This document shows positions 37,719 through 46,797 of a DNA stretch of 64,000 nt, one piece after another. The notes beneath the pieces are model-generated. The model searched no databases and was not told the DNA's origin. It worked only from the letters and a program-made list of their open reading frames with translations. Source of the DNA: JAFAXD01 sp051985675. GTDB taxonomy: Bacteria; Pseudomonadota; Alphaproteobacteria; Rhizobiales; Xanthobacteraceae. Each line of letters starts with the position of its first letter. Position 1 is the stretch's first letter. Where the stretch lies: assembly GCA_051985675.1 (NCBI GenBank), contig JBPYFJ010000065.1:38494-102493 (forward strand), written 5' to 3'. The position numbers and the translations under genes are program-made.

Positions 37719-38441
37719 ATGCCTTCATTCAAAGCCATCCGGGCCCGTGCCGCCAAGCGTAAGGGCGGTGACGCCGCACTGGCGGCCCTGCTGCCAAAAG
37801 TGGTGGCGCCAAAGACGCTTGCCAAGCTGCCGGACAGCGAGGCCTTGGCCGAGATGGCGAAGCGCATCTTTTCGGCCGGCTTTGTGTGGCGGGTCATCGA
37901 GGCCAAATGGCCGGGCTTCGAGCAAGCATTCCTTGGCTTTGCGCCGGAAAAGCTCAATTTTCGGCCCGACGAGTTTTGGGAGGGGCTTGCCCGCGACCAG
38001 CGCATCGTGCGCAACCCGCAGAAAATCAAGGCGATACGGCACAACGCCGCGTTCGTCGCCGACATTGCGCGCCAGCATGGGAGTTTCGGCAAGTTTCTGG
38101 CCGATTGGCCCGGCACCGATCAGATCGGTTTGCTCGACTTCTTGGGCAAGCACGGTTCCCGGCTGGGCGGGCGCACCGGTCAGTATTTCCTGCGGTTTGT
38201 CGGCAAGGACAGCTTCATCACCTCGCATGACGTCGTTGCATGCCTGCGCGACGCCGGGTTGGACATCTCCGAAGAGCCGGGCTCCAAGAGGGAGTTGAAG
38301 AAGATCCAGGATCAGTTCAACGCCTGGGCGCAGGAAACCGGGCTGCCGTTCACCCATCTGTCCCGCATTTGCGCGATGTCGATTGGCGAGAATTACGATG
38401 CCGCGACCCTGCGCCGACGGGGCGGCGCCGAAGAGGAATGA
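37719..38441 (+). CDS. DNA-3-methyladenine glycosylase I (Tag)-like protein
   Basis: 240 residues. The middle part resembles Tag: IFSAGFVWRVIEAKWPGF (for Tag's GLSWITVLKKRENY), RIVRNPQKIKAIRHNAAFV (for IIRHRGKIQAI) and LGGRTGQYFLRFVGKDSF. The N-terminal Cys/His zinc ligands and the CCCYP C-terminus of E. coli Tag are missing, as in the COG2818-like group found in Proteobacteria. It would excise alkylated bases if active. Assignment is from motif order, and activity is not certain. Confidence 0.7.
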   Translation: MPSFKAIRARAAKRKGGDAALAALLPKVVAPKTLAKLPDSEALAEMAKRIFSAGFVWRVIEAKWPGFEQAFLGFAPEKLNFRPDEFWEGLARDQRIVRNPQKIKAIRHNAAFVADIARQHGSFGKFLADWPGTDQIGLLDFLGKHGSRLGGRTGQYFLRFVGKDSFITSHDVVACLRDAGLDISEEPGSKRELKKIQDQFNAWAQETGLPFTHLSRICAMSIGENYDAATLRRRGGAEEE

Positions 38442-38685
38442 ACGCGGATCGAGCCGGGTGGGGCAGTCCGGCCGGCCGTTGTGGCAAGAAGGCGCCGGTT
38501 GGACAAAATCGACCGCCGGGACCCCGGAAATCCCGGAACGCTGGTCCGCAGTGGCACAGTCTATGCCAATAATGCGGCCCAAAAGCCCTGGGGTGGGGCG
38601 GGAATTAATCGGAGCGTTGTGGAGTCGGTTTTGCAGGCGATCGGGGTGCGGTCCTGATTGCGAAGTGCCGCGATTGGGGGCGATC

Positions 38686-40728
38686 GTGCGGGGGCTGGTT
38701 CTGGGGGGGGTCGCGCTGTTCGCGCTCGCGGCAAGCGAGCCGGCCCGCTGCGCCGAATTGACCGTGCCCGCGTCCGGTGCGTCAAACCCCAGTGCCTATG
38801 ATTGGAGCGGCCTCTACCTTGGGGGCCATATGGGCTATGCCTGGGGACGCTCCGGCTTCACCGCAACATCGATCGGCCCATTTGCCCCGGCGTTTGCCGG
38901 CTCTCTCGACTTCTCCCCGCTGCCGAACGGGTGGACCGGGACGGGCAGCTATTTTGCCGGACTGCAGGCCGGCTACAACCTGATGCTGCCGTCGCGGCTG
39001 GTCGTCGGGTTCGAGGCTGACGCGCTGTTTCCGAGCCTGGTGGCGGGCGGGCAGGCGATCCGCACGGTAAGGCCGCGCGACGCCGAGTTTGACGAAGTCA
39101 TGTTGATCGCGGGCACCGCGCGCGGGCGTCTCGGCTACGCTGTCGGCAACTGGCTGCCCTACGCGACCGCCGGGTTCGCCTGGACCTTTGATCGCGCGAT
39201 CTGGACGGAGTTTGCAAGCGACGGCTCGCACACCGCCGAGCGCCAGCTGCTCTGGCGGTTCGGCTGGACGCTTGGCGCCGGCGTCGAGTTCCCGATCGCG
39301 CCGAATTGGACCGTACGGGCCGAATATCTGTTCACCGAGTATAACGGCCACGGCGCGACCTTTCCGGGCGCTGTCGAGCACGTCCAGACGTCGAACCTCA
39401 GCGCATCTGAGCTGCGGGTCGGGCTGAATTCTCGGTTGCCAACTGATGGCGCGCGATCGAACGCCACCACGAGCCAAACCCTTCCTCCGGACCTTGGAGA
39501 GAATTTCGCGATCCACGCACAAACGACATTCATCAGCCAGTATGCGTTTCCGTTTCGCAATCCCTATCAGGGGCGCAACAGCCTCGCGTCGAACTCCGGG
39601 CGCGAGGGATGGGACGTTACGCTCTATGCGGGCTTTCGGCCCTGGCAGGGGGCGGAGATCTGGATCAACCCGGAGATCGATCAAGGTTTCGCGCTCAGTG
39701 ATTTCCACGGGGTCGCGGGATTTGTAAACAACGACCCGAGCAAAGGGGCGAGCTATCCGTTTGCGCGCATTCAGCGCGCCTTCTTCCAGCAGACCATCGA
39801 TCTCGGTGGTGAGGTTCACAAGGTCGAGGCAGATCTCAATCAGTTCGCGATGACGCTGACCGCGAACCGGCTGGTGATCACTGCCGGGAAGTTCGCCCTT
39901 GGCGACATCTTCGACCTCAACAAGTATGCGCAGGACGCCCGCACCGATTTCATGAACCTGGCGATCGTCAGCACCGGAACGTTCGACTACGCCGCAGACA
40001 CGTTCGGCTACACCTATGGCGCAGCGGCGGAATGGTACCAAGGTCCCTGGGCGCTGCGGGTCGGCTATTTCGATCTGTCGCGGATCTCGGCCGGAGAAGA
40101 ACTGGATCCAGCCTTTCGCCAGTTCCAATGGGTCGGCGAAATCGAGCACCGCCACGACCTGTTCGGACAACCGGGCAAGCTCCTGGTCACGGCCTTTTTC
40201 AGTCGCGGCCGTTTCGGTACCTACAACGACGCGGTTTCATTGGCGCAGCTGACGGGCCTGCCCGCCAACGTCGCGGTGGTGGCACGGCCCAACAGCCGCA
40301 GCGGCATCAGTGCGAACCTGGAGCAGCAGCTCACGCCTGACTTGGGCTTTTTTGCCCGCGCCGGAATGGCCAACGGCAATGTGCAGGACTACGAAATCAC
40401 CGACATCGACCGGACGGTTGCGGTTGGCCTCTCGCAATCCGGCAAACCGTGGGGCCGCCCGAACGACACGCTCGGCGTGGCGGGCGCTGTCGACAACATC
40501 AGCAGCGCGCATCAGGCTTATTTCAACGCTGGCGGTCTCGGGGTCGTGATCGGCGACGGCATGCTGCCGCACCCTGGTCTCGAACAGATCATCGAGACCT
40601 ATTACCGCTACGAATTGTCCTCGCTCTGGGACGTCACGCTCGATTATCAGTTCGTCAACAATCCGGCCTATAACCGCGATCGCGGACCCGTGTCCGTCGT
40701 TGCGGTGCGCCTGCATGCGGATTTCTGA
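38686..40728 (+). CDS. outer-membrane protein: small beta-barrel fused to an OprB-type carbohydrate porin
   Basis: 680 residues from a GTG at 38686 placed directly before a signal peptide (RGLVLGGVALFALAASEPARCAE) and preceded by GGGGG; in-frame starts further upstream, such as the ATG at 38563, lack signal character. Residues about 30-220 form an OmpA/Omp25-like barrel (YDWSGLYLGGHMGYAWG ... PNWTVRAEYLFTEY). Residues about 240-680 follow OprB (FAIHAQTTFISQYAF, YAGFRPWQGAEIWINPE, ETYYRYELSSLWDVTLDYQF, ending VRLHADF). The two barrels share one chain. It likely carries sugars or other solutes across the outer membrane. Confidence 0.85.
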   Translation: MRGLVLGGVALFALAASEPARCAELTVPASGASNPSAYDWSGLYLGGHMGYAWGRSGFTATSIGPFAPAFAGSLDFSPLPNGWTGTGSYFAGLQAGYNLMLPSRLVVGFEADALFPSLVAGGQAIRTVRPRDAEFDEVMLIAGTARGRLGYAVGNWLPYATAGFAWTFDRAIWTEFASDGSHTAERQLLWRFGWTLGAGVEFPIAPNWTVRAEYLFTEYNGHGATFPGAVEHVQTSNLSASELRVGLNSRLPTDGARSNATTSQTLPPDLGENFAIHAQTTFISQYAFPFRNPYQGRNSLASNSGREGWDVTLYAGFRPWQGAEIWINPEIDQGFALSDFHGVAGFVNNDPSKGASYPFARIQRAFFQQTIDLGGEVHKVEADLNQFAMTLTANRLVITAGKFALGDIFDLNKYAQDARTDFMNLAIVSTGTFDYAADTFGYTYGAAAEWYQGPWALRVGYFDLSRISAGEELDPAFRQFQWVGEIEHRHDLFGQPGKLLVTAFFSRGRFGTYNDAVSLAQLTGLPANVAVVARPNSRSGISANLEQQLTPDLGFFARAGMANGNVQDYEITDIDRTVAVGLSQSGKPWGRPNDTLGVAGAVDNISSAHQAYFNAGGLGVVIGDGMLPHPGLEQIIETYYRYELSSLWDVTLDYQFVNNPAYNRDRGPVSVVAVRLHADF

Positions 40729-40735
40729 AGATTGA

Positions 40736-41128
40736 TCATGAAATCGCCCGGGCCGCCGTCACTTCGACCTCGACCTTGAACTCCGGACGCGTGAAGCCCG
40801 AGACGATTACCAGCGTCGAGGCGAATGCGTCGCCCGCAACGTAGCGCGAACGCACGGCCCCATAGACCGGGAAATAGGCGCGGTCGGTCACGAACGCGTT
40901 GAACCGTACGACGTCCGCGAACGTCATGCCGGCCTCGGTCAGGATCGCTTTGATGTTCTCGAAGCACAGAACACACTGCGCTTCGACATCGTCCGGGACG
41001 GTGTCGTCCGCAGCGACCCCGAGTTGCCCCGAGGTGACCAGCAACTGGGCGCCGGGGGGCACCAGCACGGCGTGGCTGTAGCGCGCGAACGGGGCGCGAA
41101 TCCCGGTGGGATTGATCGGGCGATTCAT
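40736..41128 (-). CDS. RidA/YjgF family protein
   Basis: 130 residues from the ATG at 41128. The RidA fold pattern is clear: HAVLVPPGAQLLVTSGQLGVAADD, then CFENIKAILTEAGMTFADVVRF and RSRYVAGDAFASTLVIVSGF. The active-site arginine of canonical RidA (near the end, 'R..vEiea') is not evident in FKVEVEVTAARA, so deaminase activity towards enamines is uncertain. The ATG overlaps the stop of a 25-codon ORF (41125-41202). Its neighbours suggest a role with the CodA-like deaminase across the divergent promoter. Confidence 0.85.
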   Translation of the reverse strand: MNRPINPTGIRAPFARYSHAVLVPPGAQLLVTSGQLGVAADDTVPDDVEAQCVLCFENIKAILTEAGMTFADVVRFNAFVTDRAYFPVYGAVRSRYVAGDAFASTLVIVSGFTRPEFKVEVEVTAARAIS

Positions 41129-41202
41129 GACTTGGCGAGCTCCGCGCGCAGCGTGCATGATGTGGTCGACTCGATCAGGCTCCGCAGGGCCAGGGGATCC
41201 AT
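41125..41202 (-). CDS. 25-residue ORF overlapping the ridA-like start
   Basis: ATG at 41202 preceded by GGTGAGGAG at optimal distance, 25 codons, stop TGA overlapping the ATG of the RidA-like gene (ATGA). Sequence starts MDPLALRSLIEST and ends AELAKS, no membrane segment. The strong ribosome binding site and the coupled stop-start argue for translation, either as a small protein or as a translational coupling leader. Not recognised. Confidence 0.5.
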   Translation of the reverse strand: MDPLALRSLIESTTSCTLRAELAKS

Positions 41203-41324
41203 GATTGTTTGCTCCTCACCGCCGGGTCGGCGCATTGATACCGTGATGAACCACGAGATTCTACGGCGCGTTGCGAACCCGCCAGGGCATCGCCAGGCTG
41301 GCGAACTTTGCTTGGAGTACTTGC

Positions 41325-42659
41325 ATGCCGCCTGACATCGTCGCGCTGCCCGGCGCGGACCGCTATCGGATCGCCAACGTGCGGGTGCCGGTCGACCTCG
41401 CCCCCGAGCTCGCGGACAGCGCGGACGCCGATCGAACCGCGCGCTGCGACATCATCGTTGATACAGGCCGTATCACCGCCCTCGCTCCGCTGGGCGCGGC
41501 GCCGGCGGCGGAACTTCCGGCGGTTGATCTCGACGGCGGCATCGCGCTGCCGCGCTTTGTCGACATGCACACCCACATCGACAAGGGTCATATCTGGGCG
41601 CGGCGGCCCAATCTCGACGGGTCCTTCTTTGGCGCGCGCTCGGCGGTGGCGGCCGACCGCGAGGCCAACTGGGACGCCGAGGACGTGCGCGCCCGAATGG
41701 ATTTTTCGCTCCGGTGCGCGCTCGCGCACGGCACCGGGGCGCTGCGCACGCATCTCGACTCCATCGGTCCGCAGACGATGATCTCCTGGCCGGTGTTCGC
41801 CGAGATGCGTCAGACCTGGAAGGACCGCATCGCCCTCCAGGCGGTCGCGCTGTTTCCCACCGATCTCGCCGTGGACGACGAACCACAGTTCCGCTCGATC
41901 GTGAACACGGTCGCTCGCCATGGCGGCACGCTCGGCGGCATCACATTCCTTGGACAAGCGCCCGGGCCGAAGCTCGAGCTCGCACTCGAGCGGACATTCG
42001 GTCTCGCGTCAGCCCATGGTCTCGACATCGACCTGCATGTCGATGAAAGCACGTCGCCGGATGCGCGCAGTCTCGAGCACATCGCGCTCGCGGCACTACG
42101 TCATCGCTTCCGGGGCCGGGTTGTGGTCGGGCATTGCTGCTCATTGGCGCTCGCGCCCGTTGCCGAGCTCAAGCGCATCATCGGGCTTCTGGGAGAAGCC
42201 GGCCTAGCCGTCGTGTCGCTCCCGATGGCCAACATGTACCTGCAGGACCGCAGCCCAGGCCGCACGCCCCGGCTGCGCGGGGTCGCGCCGGTGCTCGAGC
42301 TCGACGCCGCCGGAATCGCAGTTGCGGTTGCGAGCGATAATACCCGGGATCCATTCTACGCTTACGGCGATCTTGACATGCTCGAAGTGTTTCGCGAGGC
42401 GACTCGCATCGCTCAACTGGATCACTCCGATCGGCCGTGGCTGCGCCTCCTCGGCAGCGGCCCTGCGGACATCATCGGCCTTCCCGGGCATGGCCGCATC
42501 GCTGCGGGCGGGCCGGCCGATCTGGTGCTGACCCGCGCGCGCACCACGCAGGAACTCATCTCGCGCCCGCAGACTGATCGCGTCGTGCTGGTGGGCGGCC
42601 GTGCGATCGACACGACGCTCCCGGATTACCGGGAGCTTGATCGGCTCATTGCCCGATAA
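41325..42659 (+). CDS. CodA-like amidohydrolase (cytosine deaminase family)
   Basis: 444 residues from the ATG at 41325 (GGAG upstream). Metal ligands in order: DMHTHIDKGH near residue 80, LHVDES near 240, VVVGHCCS near 270 and VASDNTRDPFYAYG near 335. This set matches E. coli CodA, including the ANMYLQDR and YGDLDMLEVFREATRIAQL segments. It should deaminate a cytosine-like or related N-heterocycle, or hydrolyse a cyclic amide. Divergent from the RidA-like gene. Substrate unknown. Confidence 0.85.
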   Translation: MPPDIVALPGADRYRIANVRVPVDLAPELADSADADRTARCDIIVDTGRITALAPLGAAPAAELPAVDLDGGIALPRFVDMHTHIDKGHIWARRPNLDGSFFGARSAVAADREANWDAEDVRARMDFSLRCALAHGTGALRTHLDSIGPQTMISWPVFAEMRQTWKDRIALQAVALFPTDLAVDDEPQFRSIVNTVARHGGTLGGITFLGQAPGPKLELALERTFGLASAHGLDIDLHVDESTSPDARSLEHIALAALRHRFRGRVVVGHCCSLALAPVAELKRIIGLLGEAGLAVVSLPMANMYLQDRSPGRTPRLRGVAPVLELDAAGIAVAVASDNTRDPFYAYGDLDMLEVFREATRIAQLDHSDRPWLRLLGSGPADIIGLPGHGRIAAGGPADLVLTRARTTQELISRPQTDRVVLVGGRAIDTTLPDYRELDRLIAR

Positions 42660-42666
42660 CCCGCGG

Positions 42667-43458
42667 TCATGCCAGCCGGTCGAGCGAGAACCGCGTCACG
42701 TCGTGCAGCAGCTTGATGAATTGCGCCGCGCGGAACTCAGCGGTCGCCTTCCCCTTCTCGGCGGTGGCGCGGGACGCATCGCCCGCCGCACCCGCCGGAT
42801 GCAGATCCTGGGCGATCCAGCCAAACGCGGTGTGGCCGGTTGGGCGCAGCAGCTCGAATTCGTTCGAGATGCGGATTGTCGCCGGCGCAAAATTGTCGGC
42901 CTTGTCCATGTGCACCAGCTCGGGCCGGAAATGCAGCATCAGCGACGTCTCGATATCGCCCGCATGGATTCCGACCGCGAGCTCCTGGTCGGTATAGAGG
43001 CCCTTGGGCTGCCCGAAGCGCCCCCAGTGACAGGCGACCACCAGCATTTGCAGCCGCACCCGCAAATCGCGCGCCACCATGCTGATGACGTCGACGTTCC
43101 CGCCGTGCGAGTTGACCAGGATCAGCTTGCGCAGGCCCGCGCGCTGCACGGCCTCGCCGATTTCAATCCACGACCGCAGCGCCGTCTCGCCGGTCAATGT
43201 GATGGTTCCGGGCGAACGGAGATGCTCGTTTGATTTTCCGACCGCCTGGGTCGGCAGGAACAGGACGGCGAGGTCGTCGGGCAACTGCCGAATGGTCTCG
43301 GCGATCATGCCTTCCGCGATGGCGGTATCGGTCGCGACCGGCAGATGTGGGCCGTGCTGCTCGGTGGCGGCGATCGGCAGAACGGCGATCGTCGTCTCTG
43401 GGTCGAGGCCGACGAAGTCATTGGTATTAAGTTCACTCCAGAAGCGTTTGCGCATCAT
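42667..43458 (-). CDS. creatininase family amidohydrolase
   Basis: 263 residues. The creatininase zinc ligands are present: AATEQHGPHLPVATD near residues 31-45, VNSHGGN near 122 and GIHAGDIETSLML near 170. The family includes creatinine amidohydrolase, formamidase-like and mycofactocin-pathway peptidases. It converges with the CodA-like gene 7 bases away. The product is cytoplasmic. The actual amide substrate is unknown, but the surroundings suggest catabolism of a nitrogen heterocycle. Confidence 0.88.
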   Translation of the reverse strand: MMRKRFWSELNTNDFVGLDPETTIAVLPIAATEQHGPHLPVATDTAIAEGMIAETIRQLPDDLAVLFLPTQAVGKSNEHLRSPGTITLTGETALRSWIEIGEAVQRAGLRKLILVNSHGGNVDVISMVARDLRVRLQMLVVACHWGRFGQPKGLYTDQELAVGIHAGDIETSLMLHFRPELVHMDKADNFAPATIRISNEFELLRPTGHTAFGWIAQDLHPAGAAGDASRATAEKGKATAEFRAAQFIKLLHDVTRFSLDRLA

Positions 43459-43479
43459 CTCGGCCCAGTTAGCGCCGCG

Positions 43480-44064
43480 CTAAAAGCGGCTCATCGCGCG
43501 TTCGACCTTGTCGATGAACGCGGCCCGATCTGCGTCGGTGGCGACGTTCATGTGGTAGAGCGCATAATAATCAACGCGCGCGCGCCAGTCTGCAAACCAA
43601 GGCAGGTAGCGCTTGACCATTTTACGCGGCGGATCGCCGACCGCGAGCGCCCGTATGCGCGGGCGCCCGTAGGTCGCAATTCCGGCGATGCGCCGCAAAT
43701 TTCCCAGCAGGGGCTTGGCGCGCGTGGGATTCGATAAATCGAACGCAACCCCAGGCATCATCATGCGATCGAAATAGCCCTTGAGCATGGCCGGCATGCC
43801 AAAGCTCCAGACCGGAAATTGCACGATCAGCGCGTCGGCGGCACGCAGCCGGGCGACATAGCCGGCAAGCCCGGCTTGGTTGCGGGCTGTGTCGTGATAG
43901 TCGCGCCGCTCCGCCTCCCACATCACCGGATCGAACCTGTCGTCGTAGAGGTCGAGCAGGTCGACCTCGTGGCGCGCCGCGGCGAGCCCTGCGAGCGCAC
44001 GGGCGCGGATCGCGGCGTGGAAGCTCGTCGCCTGCGGATGGCAATAGAGGTAGTGCACCCGCAT
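43480..44064 (-). CDS. NAD(P)H-dependent flavodoxin-fold oxidoreductase (quinone reductase type)
   Basis: 194 residues. Opening VHYLYCHPQATSFHAAI is the phosphate-binding loop of NQO1-like flavoproteins. ADALIVQFPVWSFGMPAMLKGYFDRMMMPG carries the family's P-x-W-...-lKg-yfDRv signature and the flavin site. It uses FAD or FMN with NAD(P)H. It starts 2 bases after the FAD oxidase gene, so the two are cotranscribed and may act in one redox step. Confidence 0.88.
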   Translation of the reverse strand: MRVHYLYCHPQATSFHAAIRARALAGLAAARHEVDLLDLYDDRFDPVMWEAERRDYHDTARNQAGLAGYVARLRAADALIVQFPVWSFGMPAMLKGYFDRMMMPGVAFDLSNPTRAKPLLGNLRRIAGIATYGRPRIRALAVGDPPRKMVKRYLPWFADWRARVDYYALYHMNVATDADRAAFIDKVERAMSRF

Positions 44065-44066
44065 GC

Positions 44067-45449
44067 TTACGTCCGGACCGGCACGTAGCTTCGCATTTTC
44101 CCCGGATTGAGCAGCCCATAGGGATCGACCTCGGCCTTGTAGCCGGCCTGGTCGGCGTCGGCCCGCTTGTGTCGGCTGCCGTCCTCGAGCGTGAAGACGT
44201 GCGGATTTGCGATCATCACCCCGTGCTGCTCATGCAGCGCGATGATCTCGTTGAGCCGTTCGGCATTGCGGTAGCGCACGATCGGAAGTGCGCTGCAAGT
44301 CACGCGTCCGCCGAAGCGGATGAACTCGGTGTGCGGCAACACCTCGCCGGGGAACATCGCCCACATCTCGCGGACGGACTCGATCACACGGTCATGCGGA
44401 AACAGGCATTGCAGATAGGTGATCGTACGGTCCTGTTTGAGCCAATGCAGCGTGGTGTGATTCCAGGTGTATTCATAGAGCGGCACGACGTTCGGAGAGT
44501 CGTCGTGCGCAACTTCGTAGGTGGTCGTGCCCCGCCCGCCCAGGATCGCCTTGAACGTCTCGAGCGAGGGCTGTGCGATCATCGCAAACACGACGCTCTT
44601 GCCGTCCGGAAGATGCGGTCGAAGCGCTGGAAAATTTGCCGGAATCGGCCAGATCATCGGCGTGAGGAGCTTCTTGATCACGCCGTCTGCCAGCGCCACG
44701 TCATAGCCGAACCGCATGGCCTCGAAGAAATCGTCGAATGCGACGATCAAATCGATCCACGGCCAGGCCGGAGCCAGCGGCATCTCCAATGCCGTGATGA
44801 TGCCGGTCGTGCCATAGGCGCGGTTGATCTTCTGTGCAGCATCGCCGCGCAGCTCGATGACGCGGGGTTGTTCTTCGGCGGTCACGATCCGGGCCGCCAG
44901 GATGTTGCCGGGCTCGCGCAGACCCCCGTAGGTCACGGAACCGATCCCGCCGGAGCCGCCGGCCACGAATCCGCCGATAGTGGCGCTGCGCTTGGTGGAT
45001 GGGTGCATGCGCAGCTCCCACCCGGCCGGGCGCGTCAGCGCGTCGATGTCATGCATCTTGGCGCCGGCCTGAACTCGAACAGCCCCCGGCGTGTGCCATT
45101 CGACCGCATTCAAGCCGTTGATGTCGAGCAACACGCCGCCTTCAAGCGGGACGGCCTGCCCGTAGTTTCCGGTGCCGCCAGCCCGCACAGTGAGCGGGAT
45201 GCGCAGGCGCGCGCAGGCGGCGGCCGCTCGGACGACATCGCTTTCGTCACGCGGTGCCACCAGGATATCGGCCGCCTTGCCGGCGAGCTGCTCGTTGAGG
45301 ACCGGGCTATACCAAAAGAAATCGCGCGACCGCCGCCGGACCGAGACCGGGTCCGTCACCGTCGGCACCCCATCGATCGCGGCAATCAACCCCTCGATGT
45401 CATAGCGGGGCTCGCTCGCCCGGTTGATCGCGCTGCGTGTGGAAGCCAT
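44067..45449 (-). CDS. FAD-binding oxidoreductase (FAD-linked oxidase, GlcD/VAO type)
   Basis: 460 residues from the ATG at 45449; ATG at 45458 is equally possible. The PCMH-type FAD domain is visible: DILVAPRDESDVVRAAAACA, then LTVRAGGTGNYGQAVPLEGGVLLDI, GATIGGFVAGGSGGIGSVTYGG and RIVTAEEQPRVIEL. The C-terminus (YGLLNPGKM) is the usual ending 'DP.g..NPGK' of this family. Substrate probably a hydroxy acid or amine. Divergent from the ABC binding protein gene. Confidence 0.88.
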   Translation of the reverse strand: MASTRSAINRASEPRYDIEGLIAAIDGVPTVTDPVSVRRRSRDFFWYSPVLNEQLAGKAADILVAPRDESDVVRAAAACARLRIPLTVRAGGTGNYGQAVPLEGGVLLDINGLNAVEWHTPGAVRVQAGAKMHDIDALTRPAGWELRMHPSTKRSATIGGFVAGGSGGIGSVTYGGLREPGNILAARIVTAEEQPRVIELRGDAAQKINRAYGTTGIITALEMPLAPAWPWIDLIVAFDDFFEAMRFGYDVALADGVIKKLLTPMIWPIPANFPALRPHLPDGKSVVFAMIAQPSLETFKAILGGRGTTTYEVAHDDSPNVVPLYEYTWNHTTLHWLKQDRTITYLQCLFPHDRVIESVREMWAMFPGEVLPHTEFIRFGGRVTCSALPIVRYRNAERLNEIIALHEQHGVMIANPHVFTLEDGSRHKRADADQAGYKAEVDPYGLLNPGKMRSYVPVRT

Positions 45450-45734
45450 GCCGTGCATCCGGACAAGATAGTTGAACGACCTTGGTAATTGGCACGCCGG
45501 CGTCGGCCGCGGCAAGGCGCGACGGTCAACGCCGGCCCGCACGCTTGGAGCCCGATGAATTATGCCTATAATTCGGTCGGGCGCTTGCATTATTCATGGG
45601 CAAAGCGCGTTTTGGCGACATTGCTATCGACGCGCCGCGGCGGCATAGCTGTTGCAGCAGAGATCGCGGACGTGGCCAACCGGGCACAGTTCCCGGACGC
45701 ATGCCGCGGCATAGGACCTACGGGGAAACAGATC

Positions 45735-46763
45735 ATGCGCGCAATGAAATATCGTATTGATCGCCGTCGCGCCCTTCGACTTCTGGGTGGCACTGCTGCG
45801 GTGTCCTTGGTCTCGGTTCCGGGCGCGCGTGTGCAGGCGCAGACGCTCGACAAGGTCAGTTATCAGACCAACTGGCGGGCGGAAGCCGAGCATGGCGGCT
45901 TCTACCTGGCGGTCGCCAACGGCATCTACAAGAAATACGGCATCGACTGCGACCTGCGCATGGGTGGACCGCAGCAGAACCCGTCGCAGATGCTCCTGGG
46001 CGGCCGCGTCGACATGATCATGTCGAGTGCTTTCGAAGGTCTCAACTACGTGAAGGAGAACCTGCCATTCCTGTGTATTGCGGCGATCTTCCAAAAAGAT
46101 CCGCAAGTGCTGATCTCCCACCCCAACGTCGGCAACGACACACTTGCCAACCTGAAAGGCAAGCCGATTCTGATCGGCGCCGCTGGGCGTACCAGCTATT
46201 GGCCGTTCCTCCGCATCAAGTTCGGATTTACCGACGATCAGATTCGCCCATACACCTTCAACATGGCGCCGTTCCTCGCAGACAAGAACATTTCGCAGCA
46301 GGGATTTCTCTCGGCTGAACCTTACGCGATCATGCAGGCCGGCGTGAACCCGGTGATCCACCTGCTCGCCGACGCCGGGTTCGAGAACTATCAGACGACC
46401 ATCAACATCTCGCGCAAGATGGTGGACGAGAAGAAGGACTTGGTGCAGCGTTTCGTTACTGCTTCGCTCGAGGGCTGGGCCGAATACATGAAGGGTGGGC
46501 CCGCCAACGAGGCCGCGAACGCCATGATCAAGAAGGACAACCCCGAAATGTCGGATGACAAGATCGCCTACGCGATCAGGGTCATGAACGAGAAAGGTAT
46601 TGTCCGGTCCGGCGACGCGCTGAAACTCGGCATTGGCGCGATGACCGATCAGCGCTGGAAGAGCTTCTACGAGACCATGACGGATGCCGGCGTGTTCCCC
46701 AAGGGCCTCGACGCGAAGAAGGCCTACAGTCTCGAATTCGTCAACAAGGGTGTCGGGGCGTGA
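45735..46763 (+). CDS. ABC transporter substrate-binding protein, NMT1/THI5-like
   Basis: 342 residues from the ATG at 45735 (GGGGA upstream); a second ATG at 45744 follows. A leader with RRRALRLLGGTAAVSLVSVPGA looks like a Tat signal. The mature part has the THI5-like pattern SYQTNWRAEAEHGGFYLAVANGIYKKYGI. Family members bind pyrimidine precursors of thiamine, riboflavin and similar compounds. The ATPase and permease genes follow directly. A pyrimidine-like ligand fits the CodA-like deaminase nearby, but that is inference. Confidence 0.88.
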   Translation: MRAMKYRIDRRRALRLLGGTAAVSLVSVPGARVQAQTLDKVSYQTNWRAEAEHGGFYLAVANGIYKKYGIDCDLRMGGPQQNPSQMLLGGRVDMIMSSAFEGLNYVKENLPFLCIAAIFQKDPQVLISHPNVGNDTLANLKGKPILIGAAGRTSYWPFLRIKFGFTDDQIRPYTFNMAPFLADKNISQQGFLSAEPYAIMQAGVNPVIHLLADAGFENYQTTINISRKMVDEKKDLVQRFVTASLEGWAEYMKGGPANEAANAMIKKDNPEMSDDKIAYAIRVMNEKGIVRSGDALKLGIGAMTDQRWKSFYETMTDAGVFPKGLDAKKAYSLEFVNKGVGA

Positions 46764-46797
46764 TCGCGCACCGCGCAGCGCCAGCCGCTAGACCTAC

